A DNA stretch of 64,000 bases. Origin: Xanthomonas dyei (GTDB taxonomy: Bacteria > Pseudomonadota > Gammaproteobacteria > Xanthomonadales > Xanthomonadaceae). Shown piece after piece: positions 27,056-36,166 of this stretch. Under the pieces are notes generated by a model, which made no database searches, was not told the origin of the DNA, and was given only the letters and a program-made list of their open reading frames with translations. The position numbers and the translations under genes are program-made. Location of the stretch: the NCBI RefSeq assembly GCF_002939865.1, contig NZ_MDEE01000003.1:119585-183584 (forward strand), written 5' to 3'. Numbering within the stretch: position 1 is the stretch's first letter; each line of letters starts with the position of its first letter.

Positions 27056-28002
27056 AGGCTTTCAGCTACGAGCGCGCCACCTCGCCAGCGGATGCCGCGG
27101 CCAAAGCCGCGCGTCAGCCGGGTGTCAAGTTCATTGCCGGCGGCACCAATCTGCTGGATCTGATGAAGTTGCAGATCGAAACGCCGTCGCATCTGATCGA
27201 CGTCAACGGATTGAGTCTGGACACCATCGACGCAACGCCGGACGGCGGCTTGCGAATCGGCGCGCTGGTGCGCAATACCGATCTTGCGGCCGATGCGCGT
27301 GTTCGTCGCGAGTACGCGGTGCTGTCGCGCGCACTGCTGGCGGGTGCGTCCGGTCAGCTGCGCAATCGCGCGACTACGGCGGGCAATCTGCTGCAGCGCA
27401 CGCGTTGCCCGTATTTTTACGACACCAATCAGCCGTGCAACAAGCGCTTGCCTGGCAGTGGCTGTGCGGCGATTGGCGGCTTCAACCGTCAGCTAGCCGT
27501 CATCGGCACCAGCGAAGCCTGCATCGCCACCCATCCCAGCGACATGGCCATCGCCATGCGCGTGCTGGACGCCACGGTGGAAACCGTGCGGCCGGATGGA
27601 CAGACGCGCGCTGTGCCACTGGCCGACTTTTATCGTGCGCCCGGGACCACGCCGCATCTGGAAACCGTGCTGGAGCGTGGCGAGCTGATCACCGCCGTCA
27701 CCTTGCCCAAGCCGCTTGGCGGAACGCATGTCTATCGCAAGGTGCGCGACCGTGCGTCTTACGCGTTTGCGTTGGTCTCGGTTGCGGCTGTCGTGCAGCG
27801 TGACGGCACCGCGCGCATCGGCGTCGGTGGCGTGGCGCACAAGCCGTGGCGCAGCGAAGCTGCCGAAGCGCAATCGCGCCAGGGCGCACGCGCCATCGCT
27901 TCTGTGCTGCTGGACGGCGCACAGCCCACCGAACACAACGCATTCAAAGTGCCGCTGGTGGAACGCACCTTGACTGCGATCCTGGCCGACGCGAGGGCCT
28001 GA
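27052..28002 (+). CDS. paoB: Aldehyde oxidoreductase FAD-binding subunit (PaoB-like)
   Basis: A 316-residue FAD subunit that passes electrons from the iron-sulfur clusters to the acceptor. The FAD-binding loop [13 protein letters not shown] is near residue 27. The segment RTRCPYFY...[11 protein letters not shown] carries the cysteines that in E. coli PaoB bind an extra [4Fe-4S] cluster, which separates this periplasmic aldehyde-oxidoreductase type from ordinary xanthine dehydrogenases. The ATG overlaps the paoA stop by four bases and the molybdenum subunit begins one base after the stop, indicating one transcript. Confidence 0.92.
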   Translation: MKAFSYERATSPADAAAKAARQPGVKFIAGGTNLLDLMKLQIETPSHLIDVNGLSLDTIDATPDGGLRIGALVRNTDLAADARVRREYAVLSRALLAGASGQLRNRATTAGNLLQRTRCPYFYDTNQPCNKRLPGSGCAAIGGFNRQLAVIGTSEACIATHPSDMAIAMRVLDATVETVRPDGQTRAVPLADFYRAPGTTPHLETVLERGELITAVTLPKPLGGTHVYRKVRDRASYAFALVSVAAVVQRDGTARIGVGGVAHKPWRSEAAEAQSRQGARAIASVLLDGAQPTEHNAFKVPLVERTLTAILADARA

Positions 28003-28003
28003 T

Positions 28004-30211
28004 ATGAAATTCGACACTCCTGCCGGTACCAATCCCATCGATCAAGGCAAGGTCGTCGGCAAGCCCGTCGATCGCATCGACGGGCCGCTCAAGACCACCG
28101 GCAAAGCGCCGTATGCCTACGAACATCACGATCTGCCAGGCCGCGCTGCCTACGGCCACGTCGTGGGGGCGGGGATCGCCAAGGGCACGATTCGCAGCAT
28201 CGACCTGAGCGCCGCACGCAATGCGCCCGGCGTGCTCGGGATCGTTTCTGCGCAGAACGCCGGCAAGCTGCACAAGGGCAAGCTCAATACCGCCAAGTTG
28301 CTGGGCGGCCCGGAGATCCAGCACTACCATCAGGCGATTGCGGTGGTGGTTGCCGAGACCTTCGAGCAGGCACGCGCGGCGGGTCAGTTGATCAAGGTCG
28401 ATTACGGCCGCCAGGTCGGCGCATACGATCTGAAGAAAGCGCGCGATGGCGCCAAGGTCACCAAGGAGGGCGGTGCCCCCAACAGTGCCGTCGGCGACTT
28501 CAATGGTGCCTTCGCCGCAGCGCCGGTGCAGCTGGACGCCGAATACACCACGCCCGATCACTCGCACGCCATGATGGAACCGCACGCATCGACCGCGATG
28601 TGGGACGGCGACAAGCTCAGCGTGTGGACGTCCAACCAGATGATCAACTGGGGCGCGCGCGACCTTGCGGTGACGTTGGGCATCCCGCGCGAAAACGTGC
28701 GGATCATGTCGCCCTACGTCGGTGGCGGTTTTGGCAGCAAGCTGTTTTTGCGTGCCGATGCGGTGCTGGCCGCGCTGGCTGCGCGCGAAGTCAAACGGCC
28801 CGTCAAGGTGATGCTGCCGCGCCCGCTGATCGCCAACAACACCACCCATCGCCCGGCCACCGTGCAACGCATCCGCATCGGTGCGCAGCGCGATGGCAAG
28901 ATCACCGCGATCGCACATGAGAGCTGGTCGGGCGATCTCGCTGGCGGCGCGCCGGAGATTGCTGCCTCGCAAACGCAATTGTTGTATGCCGGGGCCAATC
29001 GCCTGATCGCAACGCGTCTGGCGGTGATGGATCTGCCCGAGGGTAACGCCATGCGTGCGCCTGGCGAAGCACCTGGATTGATGGCGCTGGAAGTGGCGAT
29101 GGACGAAATGGCCGAGAAGCTGGAGATGGACCCGGTCAAATTCCGCATCGTCAACGACACCCAGGTGGACCCGGAAAATCCGCAGCGGCCGTTTTCGCAG
29201 CGGCAGCTGGTCAAGTGTCTGGAAGATGGGGCAAAGCAGTTTGGTTGGTCCAAGCGCAAGCCCACGCCTGCCAGTACCCGCGATGGACGTTGGCTGGTCG
29301 GCATGGGCGTGGCCGCTGCATTCCGCAATGCCATCGCCATGACCTCCGGTGCGCGCATGCGCCTGGAGCAGGGTGGCCGCGTGGTGGTGGAAACCGACAT
29401 GACCGACATCGGGACCGGCTCCTACACCATCATTGCGCAGACCGCGGCCGAGATGCTCGGCGTGCCGCTGAACTGGGTCGACGTGCGGTTGGGCGATTCG
29501 AGCTTCCCCGCATCTGCCGGTTCCGGTGGACAGTGGGGCGCCAATAGTTCCACCGCCGGCGTATACGCGGCCGCACTCAAACTGCGCGAAGCGATCGCCA
29601 GCCGGCTGGGGCTGGACCCGGCGCAGGCCGAGTTTGCCGACGGCCATGTACGTGCCGGCGGCAAGCGCATCCCGCTCGGCGATGCCGCAGCGAACGGTGC
29701 CTTGGTGGTGGAGGACAAGATCGAATTCGGTGACCTGTCCAAGACCCATCAGCTGTCGACCTTCGGCGCGCACTTTGTCGAAGTCGGCGTGGATACCACC
29801 ACGGGCGAGGTGCGCGTCCGCCGCATGCTCGCGGTGTGCGCGGCCGGACGCATTCTCAACCCCAAATCGGCACGCAGTCAGGTGATCGGCGGCATGACCA
29901 TGGGCGCGGGCGCAGCGTTGATGGAAGAACTGGCGGTGGACAAGCGCTTCGGGTTCTTCGTCAATCACGACCTGGCCGGCTACGAAGTGCCGGTGCATGC
30001 GGACATCCCGCACCAGGAAGTGCTGTTTCTGGAAGAAAGCGACCCGATGTCCTCGCCGATGAAAGCCAAGGGCGTGGGCGAGTTGGGCATTTGCGGCGTT
30101 GCTGCGGCGATTGCCAACGCGGTCTACAACGCCACCGGCGTGCGCGTGCGCGACTACCCGGTGACATTGGAAAAACTGCTGCCGCATCTGCCCGAGCAGC
30201 TGCGCGCGTGA
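28004..30211 (+). CDS. paoC: Aldehyde oxidoreductase molybdenum-binding subunit (PaoC-like)
   Basis: A 735-residue catalytic subunit binding molybdenum cytosine dinucleotide; it oxidises aldehydes, often aromatic ones, to acids. Landmarks: DRIDGPLKTTGKAPYAYE at the start, PYVGGGFGSKLFLR, the region around AMRAPGEAPGLMALE, the TDMTDIGTGSYTIIAQ segment close to PaoC, and GVGELGICG with the catalytic Glu near the C-terminus. The C-terminal stop overlaps the GTG of the XdhC-like gene. The true substrate cannot be read from sequence. Confidence 0.93.
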   Translation: MKFDTPAGTNPIDQGKVVGKPVDRIDGPLKTTGKAPYAYEHHDLPGRAAYGHVVGAGIAKGTIRSIDLSAARNAPGVLGIVSAQNAGKLHKGKLNTAKLLGGPEIQHYHQAIAVVVAETFEQARAAGQLIKVDYGRQVGAYDLKKARDGAKVTKEGGAPNSAVGDFNGAFAAAPVQLDAEYTTPDHSHAMMEPHASTAMWDGDKLSVWTSNQMINWGARDLAVTLGIPRENVRIMSPYVGGGFGSKLFLRADAVLAALAAREVKRPVKVMLPRPLIANNTTHRPATVQRIRIGAQRDGKITAIAHESWSGDLAGGAPEIAASQTQLLYAGANRLIATRLAVMDLPEGNAMRAPGEAPGLMALEVAMDEMAEKLEMDPVKFRIVNDTQVDPENPQRPFSQRQLVKCLEDGAKQFGWSKRKPTPASTRDGRWLVGMGVAAAFRNAIAMTSGARMRLEQGGRVVVETDMTDIGTGSYTIIAQTAAEMLGVPLNWVDVRLGDSSFPASAGSGGQWGANSSTAGVYAAALKLREAIASRLGLDPAQAEFADGHVRAGGKRIPLGDAAANGALVVEDKIEFGDLSKTHQLSTFGAHFVEVGVDTTTGEVRVRRMLAVCAAGRILNPKSARSQVIGGMTMGAGAALMEELAVDKRFGFFVNHDLAGYEVPVHADIPHQEVLFLEESDPMSSPMKAKGVGELGICGVAAAIANAVYNATGVRVRDYPVTLEKLLPHLPEQLRA

Positions 30212-31182
30212 GTGCAGTCGTCGCTCCGGCCACGCATGCAGCGCCGGCCGAGCCGGCATGGCCGGCATGGCCAGGCTATGCATTGCATGAGGATCTGCTG
30301 CCGGTGCTGACCGCCTGGCACCGCGCCGGCCAACGGGTTGCGATTGCGACATTGATCGACGTGCAGGGCTCCTCGCCGCGCCCTGTGGGCAGCGAAATGG
30401 CGATCGGGGCCGACGGCCGTGTTGCCGGTTACGTATCCGGCGGCTGCGTCGAGGCGGCGGTGGCGCATGAGGCCATGGCCGCGTTGCGCGATGGGCAGCC
30501 GCGGTGGCTGGACTATGGCGAAGGCAGCGAGGTGCTGGTCTGGCCGGTGCCGGACCTGGCCGAATATCTGGCGCGCTGGCGCAATGCGCGTCAGCACCGC
30601 CGCGCGTTTCATGTGGCGCTGGATCGCAGTACCGGAAGCGTGCGCTACCCATCTACCGTCCACGACGCACGTCCAGGCGAATTTGTGCGCGTCCATCGTC
30701 CGCCATTGCGACTGGTCCTGGTCGGCGCAGACCCGGCATTGCTAGTGCTGGTTGCGTTAGCCAATCAAATGGGCATCGAAACGCGCGTGCTCCGCCCACA
30801 CGGCCCCAGCGAGCCACCGCCCGGTCTTGCGCCGGAACACTACGATCGTCGCGGTTTGCACGATGCGTTGCGCGATCTGCAGCTGGACGCTGGCACAGCC
30901 CTGTATAGCCTGGCGCACGACAGCGAGATCGATCTGCAGGTCGCCTGTCGCGGCCTGGCATCCGATGCGGCATGCATCGGCATCCTGGGCAGCCGGAACA
31001 AGCGCGACACCCGTCTGCAGGCATTGCGCGCGCTGGGGCACGACGATGTCGCGCTTGCGCGTCTGCGCTTGCCTGCAGGTTGGCGGATGGGTCGCTCATC
31101 GCCGCACACCATCGCGCTGGGCATCATCGCCGAAGCCACGCAGGCTGTGGCGGATCTGCAGATCGGTGCGGCTACGGCTTAG
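30208..31182 (+). CDS. XdhC/PaoD-family molybdenum cofactor insertion chaperone
   Basis: A 324-residue XdhC/CoxI-type protein, the maturation factor that protects and inserts the modified molybdenum cofactor into the large subunit (PaoD in E. coli). The XdhC/CoxI N-terminal domain shows IATLIDVQGSSPRPVGSEMAI and GYVSGGCVEAAVAHEA; the C-terminal Rossmann-like domain shows LRLVLVGADPALLVLVALA, GILGSRNKRDTR and HTIALGIIAEA. The start is a GTG overlapping the paoC stop (GTGA), so translation is coupled. The open frame extends upstream inside paoC but is a shadow there. Confidence 0.92.
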   Translation: MSAVVAPATHAAPAEPAWPAWPGYALHEDLLPVLTAWHRAGQRVAIATLIDVQGSSPRPVGSEMAIGADGRVAGYVSGGCVEAAVAHEAMAALRDGQPRWLDYGEGSEVLVWPVPDLAEYLARWRNARQHRRAFHVALDRSTGSVRYPSTVHDARPGEFVRVHRPPLRLVLVGADPALLVLVALANQMGIETRVLRPHGPSEPPPGLAPEHYDRRGLHDALRDLQLDAGTALYSLAHDSEIDLQVACRGLASDAACIGILGSRNKRDTRLQALRALGHDDVALARLRLPAGWRMGRSSPHTIALGIIAEATQAVADLQIGAATA

Positions 31183-31821
31183 AGCAGCTAACAAAACTAC
31201 TGTGCAGCCACTAGCGGGCGCCGCCGGTGCTCGGAATCGGTATGTAGCACTTGTACGCTCCGGTTTCTTCGCGCCGTCCACACTCACCTGCCGACGGCTC
31301 GCTATGTTTTTTTAGCCGCTCTTAGGCCGTTGTGTGTCTGCTGTCTGGTTTGTTGCGTCGCGCTGTGTGCGTCTTTGGTTTTCGCCAGCAGTTGTGCTTC
31401 GTGCAAGCGATGCTTCTGGAAAGAGCCATGCGCGGGCGCGCGATTCATACGAATTTGCACTACGCATAGCGCGTCGGTCATCTCGACAAGGTCGATGCGA
31501 TCTCGCTGATGCATCTATCGCGCGTTACTACCTGCTCTGCATGAAGGCATGGCGCGAGCGCTGTACGCAGTCGATGCGTCGCGTAGTCACTCCGCACGCA
31601 CAGCGCGGCCTCTACGCTGAGGCGGTCTCCATTACGCACGACGTCGCCATGTCTCCTGATCTCTTCTTTGATGACGCCGCGTTTTGCGACATGCCCCTTG
31701 TCGAATCGCCACGGATTGCTCGCTGTCTGCGCGCAGTGATTAGCGATATACGCAGGTTGCATCCGGCCTGTAGTCACGGCGGTACCTGCGGCAGGTGTCA
31801 CGCGCTGACCAGGCCCTGCGG
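31183..31821. other. Non-coding stretch between the xdhC-like and mocA-like genes
   Basis: About 640 bases with weaker coding character than the surroundings and a T-rich patch around 31300-31400. Opposed frames of about 120-160 codons (31334-31825 plus; 31478-31843 minus) have no ribosome-binding site, no recognisable domain and Arg/Cys-rich composition. I consider them spurious. It could be a decayed gene, but I find no homology anchor. Confidence 0.45.
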
Positions 31822-32430
31822 ATGAGCAGCGACCATGCCGCATTGGTGTTGGCAGCAGGCGCGGGGAGCCGGCTCGGCCGTTCTAAGCAATTGTTGACGC
31901 GCGACGGCGAGCCATTGCTGCGGCGTGCCGCACGCATCGCATTGCAGACCGCACCACGTCGCTGCGTCGTCGTACTCGGCGCCGATGCCGACAGGCTGGC
32001 CGATGTGCTGCACGGGCTGGACGTGGAAGTGCTGCGGCACGCCGACTGGTTTGCCGGGATGGGCTCCAGCCTGTCCGCGCTGCGCCGGCATGTGCAGGAC
32101 GATGCGACGTTGCGACGTAGCCTGATTCTGGGGTGCGACCAACCGGCACTGGAGGCGCCGCACTTGCGTGCCTTGCTGGACGAAGCCGACCGTGCCACCT
32201 CGCGGTGTGCCACCAGTGGCTACGCTGGCGTGCGCGGCATTCCCGCGGTGGTGACGCACACCGCCTGGGCGGACGTCGCGCTGCAGGGCGATAGCGGTCT
32301 GCGCGCGCTGTTCGCCAGTCTTGATGTGCAGACGCTGGGCTGCGTCAGCGCACCGGCGCTGGCGCTGGACGTGGACACGCCCGCCGATCTGGCGGCAGCG
32401 CAGCAACGCGGGTGGGTGGACCAGGATTGA
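31822..32430 (+). CDS. mocA: MocA-like molybdenum cofactor cytidylyltransferase
   Basis: A 202-residue nucleotidyltransferase with the MobA/MocA signature LAAGAGSRLGRSKQLL at residues 10-25 and the GCDQPALEAPHL segment typical of MocA. It should transfer CMP to molybdopterin to give the cytosine dinucleotide cofactor needed by the PaoC-like subunit 600 bases upstream. The predicted ATG at 31822 has a poor ribosome-binding site; a GTG at 31795 is an alternative. Gene neighbourhood strongly supports the specificity, although sequence alone cannot separate CTP from other nucleotides. Confidence 0.87.
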   Translation: MSSDHAALVLAAGAGSRLGRSKQLLTRDGEPLLRRAARIALQTAPRRCVVVLGADADRLADVLHGLDVEVLRHADWFAGMGSSLSALRRHVQDDATLRRSLILGCDQPALEAPHLRALLDEADRATSRCATSGYAGVRGIPAVVTHTAWADVALQGDSGLRALFASLDVQTLGCVSAPALALDVDTPADLAAAQQRGWVDQD

Positions 32431-32952
32431 GACGCGATGACGGGTATCGGCCAGCGATCCCCTACAGCCTGTCAGGCAAATCGCCGACGCCGATCAGGAC
32501 CAGAGCACCAAGGCTTCCCTGACCACCAGAACGTAGCCCACCACCATCGCGGTCTTGACCGGAAACTGGAACTTTCTGAGCAGATACATGCCAACCCTCC
32601 CCAAGGTCTCGTGCGAGCGCGCCCTGATCCCCTGCGAGCCGTCTGCGCTCTGGTGGCGGCTGCTTGTGAAGATTTCTTCACCCCTGGTACCGGAATGTAG
32701 CGCTCGGCGTGAACTGTGTCACGTGAGAATTTTCCTACTCGGATGCCAGTGTCCGCCCGACAGCATCGCCATGCGTAAAACGCATGCTCGCTATGCCAAA
32801 CGCGGGGCCATCGGCCACTCTCCCGCGGCTCCTTGAGTAAGGGCATGTTGGCTCCCCGACGCGGCATGGCTTGCTTCAATTCTTCGCGTGATGCGCCTGT
32901 TCGGCGCGCTCGCACCTGTGTTTGACCGCTGTACTCACCGGCCGGAGGCCAC
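32431..32952. other. Intergenic region carrying a candidate small ORF
   Basis: The only plausible gene here is the 31-codon leftward ORF listed separately. The remaining overlapping frames on both strands lack start signals. No terminator with a T-run follows the mocA-like gene. Confidence 0.45.
32494..32589 (-). CDS. Candidate 31-residue hydrophobic small protein
   Basis: An ORF too short for routine gene calling: MYLLRKFQFPVKTAMVV followed by a mostly hydrophobic half containing GYVLVV and ALVLW, ending WS. The ATG is preceded by GGGGAGGGTTGGC, an extended Shine-Dalgarno match about eight bases away, which is better than that of most genes in this window. One short membrane-associated helix with a basic N-terminus is predicted. 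No known peptide family is recognised and no toxin or antitoxin partner is apparent. It may be chance; the start signal is the main support. Confidence 0.4.
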   Translation of the reverse strand: MYLLRKFQFPVKTAMVVGYVLVVREALVLWS

Positions 32953-33168
32953 ATGGACCAATCCCGCTATGTCGTACGCATTCATCCCGAGCAAGGCGGC
33001 TGGTGGGTGACCCGTCCGGAATGGTCGCCGCTGCGCTACCTGCGCGAGCAGGGCGCGCTGGAAAATGCCGAACTCATGGCCAAACTGCACTGCCTGATCA
33101 CTGGCCAGCCCAGCGGTGTGGTGCTGGATACCGCCGACGGCGAACGCGTGGTGCGGCGCTACGGCTGA
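32953..33168 (+). CDS. Small hypothetical protein
   Basis: A 71-residue protein starting MDQSRYVVRIHPEQGGWWV. The ATG has CCGGAGGCCAC directly upstream, an excellent ribosome-binding site, and codon usage is like that of its neighbours, so I believe it is expressed. Composition is mixed alpha/beta with no membrane segment or signal peptide. The N-terminal strand pattern VVRIHPEQGGWWVTRPE recalls small DUF2188-like proteins, but I would not assign a family. No operon partner within 300 bases. Confidence 0.7.
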   Translation: MDQSRYVVRIHPEQGGWWVTRPEWSPLRYLREQGALENAELMAKLHCLITGQPSGVVLDTADGERVVRRYG

Positions 33169-33514
33169 GGGTTGGGTTCATGCCCGGCGTCGATCGCGAT
33201 GCCAGGGCAGCCTGATCGGTGTGGATGAAGCGAAGCGATTGCAACGTTGTGTTGGCTTTTAATTGTTGATTTTTCGCGGAGTGAATCCGCTGGCTGTAAC
33301 AGCCGCGCGCTCGATTGAACGCGCAATGTAACCAGATCCGTCACGCCTGGCGATGCAGCGCGCTAGCGCTCAGGCCTGCCGCGGAGGCCATGGCTGCCAC
33401 ACTCGCAACTGTCAGCAGGGTTTGCGCCACCGACGCGGTCGGCTAGATTCGTTGTTATCGGCCGCTCTTGGTTCGATCCGCGTTGGCGGCCCTCTGTCCG
33501 GATGACCGCCTGCG
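33169..33514. other. Intergenic region upstream of the DUF819 gene
   Basis: About 345 bases without a supported gene; it contains an AT-richer patch around 33250-33280 (GGCTTTTAATTGTTGATTTT) that could hold a promoter. Nothing else is recognised. Confidence 0.4.
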
Positions 33515-34765
33515 GTGAATGCGCCTGCGTCTGCATTGATTCAAAACGATATCGTCGTCTTCGGCCTGATCGCCGCCACGCTTGGTGCGGTGTTCTGGAC
33601 CTCATCGCGCGAGCAAGGCCCGTGGCGGCGTTTCTATGCCGTGGTGCCGGCCCTGTTGCTGTGCTACCTGCTGCCCGGCATCTACAACACCGTCGGGTTG
33701 ATCGACGGTGCCAACACGCGCTTGTACAACCCTATCGCCCGCGACGTGCTGTTGCCGGCCGCATTGATCCTGCTCACCCTGAGCATCGATCTGCGCGCGA
33801 TCCTTGGGCTGGGGCCCAAACTGGTCGCCATGTATCTGGGCGCATCGGCGAGCATCATGCTGGGCGCGGTGGTCGCCTTCTGGGTCATGCGATGGCTGCA
33901 CCCGGCCACCGTTGCGGGCGACACCTGGGCGGGCATGGCGGCATTGGCCGGCAGCTGGATCGGCGGCGGCGCCAACATGCTGGCAATGCGCGAAGTGTTC
34001 AATGTCGATGCGACCACGTTCGGGCAGTTTGCCGTGGTCGATGTCGGCGTCGGCTACGTGTGGATGGCGGCGCTGATCTTCCTGGCCGGACGCGCGCGCA
34101 AGATCGATGCGCGCAGCGGTGCAGACACCCGTGCGCTGGACGCCTTGCAGGAGCGCATGGCGCGCTTCCAGGCCGAACATGCGCGCATCCCCAGCCTGGC
34201 CGATCTGATGGTGATCGTGGCAGTGGCATTCGGCGGCGTCGGCCTGGCCCACGCGCTGGCTAACCCATTGGCGGCCTGGTGCAAGGCGCACCTGAGTTGG
34301 GCCGGCCAGTTCAGTCTGGATGCGCCGTTCGTGTGGGTGGTGGTGCTGGCGACCAGCCTGGGATTGCTGTTGAGCTTTAGCCGTGCACGGACCCTGGAAG
34401 GCGCAGGCGCGTCCAAGATCGGCTCGTTGCTGCTGTATTTCCTGATCGCCTGCATCGGCATGCAGATGGACCTGCTGGCGCTGCTGGACCGGCCGTGGCT
34501 ATTCCTGCTCGGGCTGATCTGGATCGCCGTGCACATCGCCTTGCTGTGGGCGCTGGGGCGCTGGTTGCGGGTGCCGTTCTTCTATTTCGCGATCGGCTCG
34601 CAGTCCAACATCGGCGGCCCGGCGTCCGCGCCGGTCGTCGCTGCGGCGTTCCACCCGGCGTTGGCCCCGGTGGGCGTGTTGCTGGGCACGATGGGCTACG
34701 CCACCGGCACCTATCTGGCGTATCTGGTCGGCATCACCTTGCGGGCGATGGCCGGGGCTGGCTAG
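33515..34765 (+). CDS. DUF819-family polytopic membrane protein
   Basis: A 416-residue inner-membrane protein with about eleven hydrophobic helices. DUF819 (YjcL-like) signatures include LLLCYLLPGIYNTVGLI, LPAALILLTLSIDLRAIL, the glycine-rich AGSWIGGGANMLAM, LLLYFLIACIGMQMDL, and FAIGSQSNIGGPASAPVVAAAF near the C-terminus. The two Gly/Ser/Asn loops resemble discontinuous helix hairpins of secondary transporters, so a transport role is plausible but no substrate is known. The start is GTG at 33515. Confidence 0.87.
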   Translation: MNAPASALIQNDIVVFGLIAATLGAVFWTSSREQGPWRRFYAVVPALLLCYLLPGIYNTVGLIDGANTRLYNPIARDVLLPAALILLTLSIDLRAILGLGPKLVAMYLGASASIMLGAVVAFWVMRWLHPATVAGDTWAGMAALAGSWIGGGANMLAMREVFNVDATTFGQFAVVDVGVGYVWMAALIFLAGRARKIDARSGADTRALDALQERMARFQAEHARIPSLADLMVIVAVAFGGVGLAHALANPLAAWCKAHLSWAGQFSLDAPFVWVVVLATSLGLLLSFSRARTLEGAGASKIGSLLLYFLIACIGMQMDLLALLDRPWLFLLGLIWIAVHIALLWALGRWLRVPFFYFAIGSQSNIGGPASAPVVAAAFHPALAPVGVLLGTMGYATGTYLAYLVGITLRAMAGAG

Positions 34766-34933
34766 TGCCGCGTTGTACCGTGGTGGCCGACGTCATGGAG
34801 CTGCTGTTTGGAACAGCTCCACGGCCTCTCCGGTCGGTTTACTGCAACAACGAGATTGTCACTTGCGCGACCCTCCCGCACCGCACGCGTCCACCTGACG
34901 AAGACGGCGTGTGGGCACGGGTTGCCGCGTGCG

Positions 34934-36130
34934 TTATTGCTGGATCACGCGGCGCTGCTCTTCCTGCTGCTGGGCAGGCTGATGCGCGTGCTGCTGGTTC
35001 TGCTGCTGCAGCTGACTGACATTGCCTTGCGCCGGCTCATTGGCAGCGGACGCGGTCTGCACATGGCTGCGCAGATGCGCCGGGTCGTCCATGCGGCCTT
35101 GCACCGCAATCAGGCTGTCGCCATCGCGGTTAGGGACCAAGTGATCGATCCGCTGCAGGCCGTCGTTGCCTGCACGCGCGGCCACGCTGGCGGCGGTGTT
35201 GATAAACGCCGTGTCATCGTGCAACCCCAGCCGCTCGCGTTGGCCGTCCAGCTGCATTACCGCGTCGTTGAACAACCGGCTGCCCGGCTGTAGCGCCGCG
35301 CCGCGTGCCTGATCGGGCGATTGCATGTCCTGTGCCTTGATCACCGAGTCCATCCCGTGCAGGTCCAGACGATGCTTCAGCATCATGCCGGGCACCAGGC
35401 GTTGCCCGAACGACAGCGGGTCCGGCTCTGGCAATTCGATCTGATGGCCGGCCGCGTTGGGCATCGTCCACTTCAGCGGAATGCTGTCTTCCTGCAGGTG
35501 GGTGAGGATTTCGTTCTTGACGTGGTAGCCGCGAATCAGCTCCTCGCTGGCGTACTGCTTGGCTGCCGACGCGTCCAGGCCCTGGCGTTCGAGTGTGCGG
35601 TCGTTGACGCCGGCGGCGTTGTACGTCACTGCGGGAATGTCGTTGATCATCGCCGACGCCGACGCCAGACCACCGCCCAACGAGTGACCGGAGATCACCA
35701 CCTGGTCGCCGAACGCCTGCTTGGCCTGGCTGCCGAGCTGGATGGCCGATGCATATTGCGCATCGTCGAAGCCCAGGCCCTGGCCGATATTGTGCTTCCA
35801 GTCCTTGCCTTCGTCGGTGCCGCAAAAACCGAGCACCACCTGGCCTTGATCGTTGCGATAAAACGCGGCATCGAAGCCGCTTTTGGCGTCGTGCAGCAGT
35901 GCCGGATCGATACCGGCCTGCTGCAGCGCGCTGTCGTCCATGCGCGACCAGCCGTTGGACAGCGGCGCAAAGGTTTCGGCGCCGCCTTCGCGGCGTTGAT
36001 TGGCAGTGGCGTAGAGATCTTGCAGCAGCTCCGGAAACTGCCGGTCCTGTGGTTGCGGTTGTTGTCCGCGCATCGACTCTGCGAACGGAGTGGATGCAGC
36101 AGTGGATGAAGTGGATTCTGACGGGGGCAT
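34934..36130 (-). CDS. Predicted X-T4SS antibacterial lipase effector with XVIPCD
   Basis: A 398-residue protein with two parts. Residues 30-270 are a class-3-lipase-like alpha/beta hydrolase: GFCGTDEGKDW (oxyanion region, about 101-111) and the nucleophile elbow GHSLGGGLA with Ser150. Residues 285-398 match the Xanthomonas VirD4-interacting protein conserved domain: FNDAVMQLDGQRERLGL, GLQRIDHLVPNRDG, IAVQGRMDDPAHLRSHVQTA, ending in a Gln-rich tail. XVIPCD is the secretion signal recognised by VirD4 of the bacteria-killing type IV system, so the product should be injected into rival bacteria to cut membrane lipids. No classical signal peptide. AAGGAG precedes the ATG. It is 36 bp downstream of an immunity candidate; no T4SS genes lie in the window. 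Confidence 0.9.
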   Translation of the reverse strand: MPPSESTSSTAASTPFAESMRGQQPQPQDRQFPELLQDLYATANQRREGGAETFAPLSNGWSRMDDSALQQAGIDPALLHDAKSGFDAAFYRNDQGQVVLGFCGTDEGKDWKHNIGQGLGFDDAQYASAIQLGSQAKQAFGDQVVISGHSLGGGLASASAMINDIPAVTYNAAGVNDRTLERQGLDASAAKQYASEELIRGYHVKNEILTHLQEDSIPLKWTMPNAAGHQIELPEPDPLSFGQRLVPGMMLKHRLDLHGMDSVIKAQDMQSPDQARGAALQPGSRLFNDAVMQLDGQRERLGLHDDTAFINTAASVAARAGNDGLQRIDHLVPNRDGDSLIAVQGRMDDPAHLRSHVQTASAANEPAQGNVSQLQQQNQQHAHQPAQQQEEQRRVIQQ

Positions 36131-36166
36131 GCGCGGCTCCTTGCGTGCGTCGTATGGAAAGCGCGC

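Noticed and set aside
27944..30652. 902-codon minus-strand frame opposite paoC
   Set aside because: Antisense shadow; the plus strand carries an intact molybdenum-enzyme subunit with all motifs.
31334..31825. 163-codon plus-strand ORF between the xdhC-like and mocA-like genes
   Set aside because: No ribosome-binding site, no recognisable domain, and a competing antisense frame; composition is unlike neighbouring genes.
32437..32954. Longer overlapping frames on both strands after the mocA-like gene
   Set aside because: No start signals or conserved features; only the 31-codon ORF with a strong ribosome-binding site was kept as a candidate.
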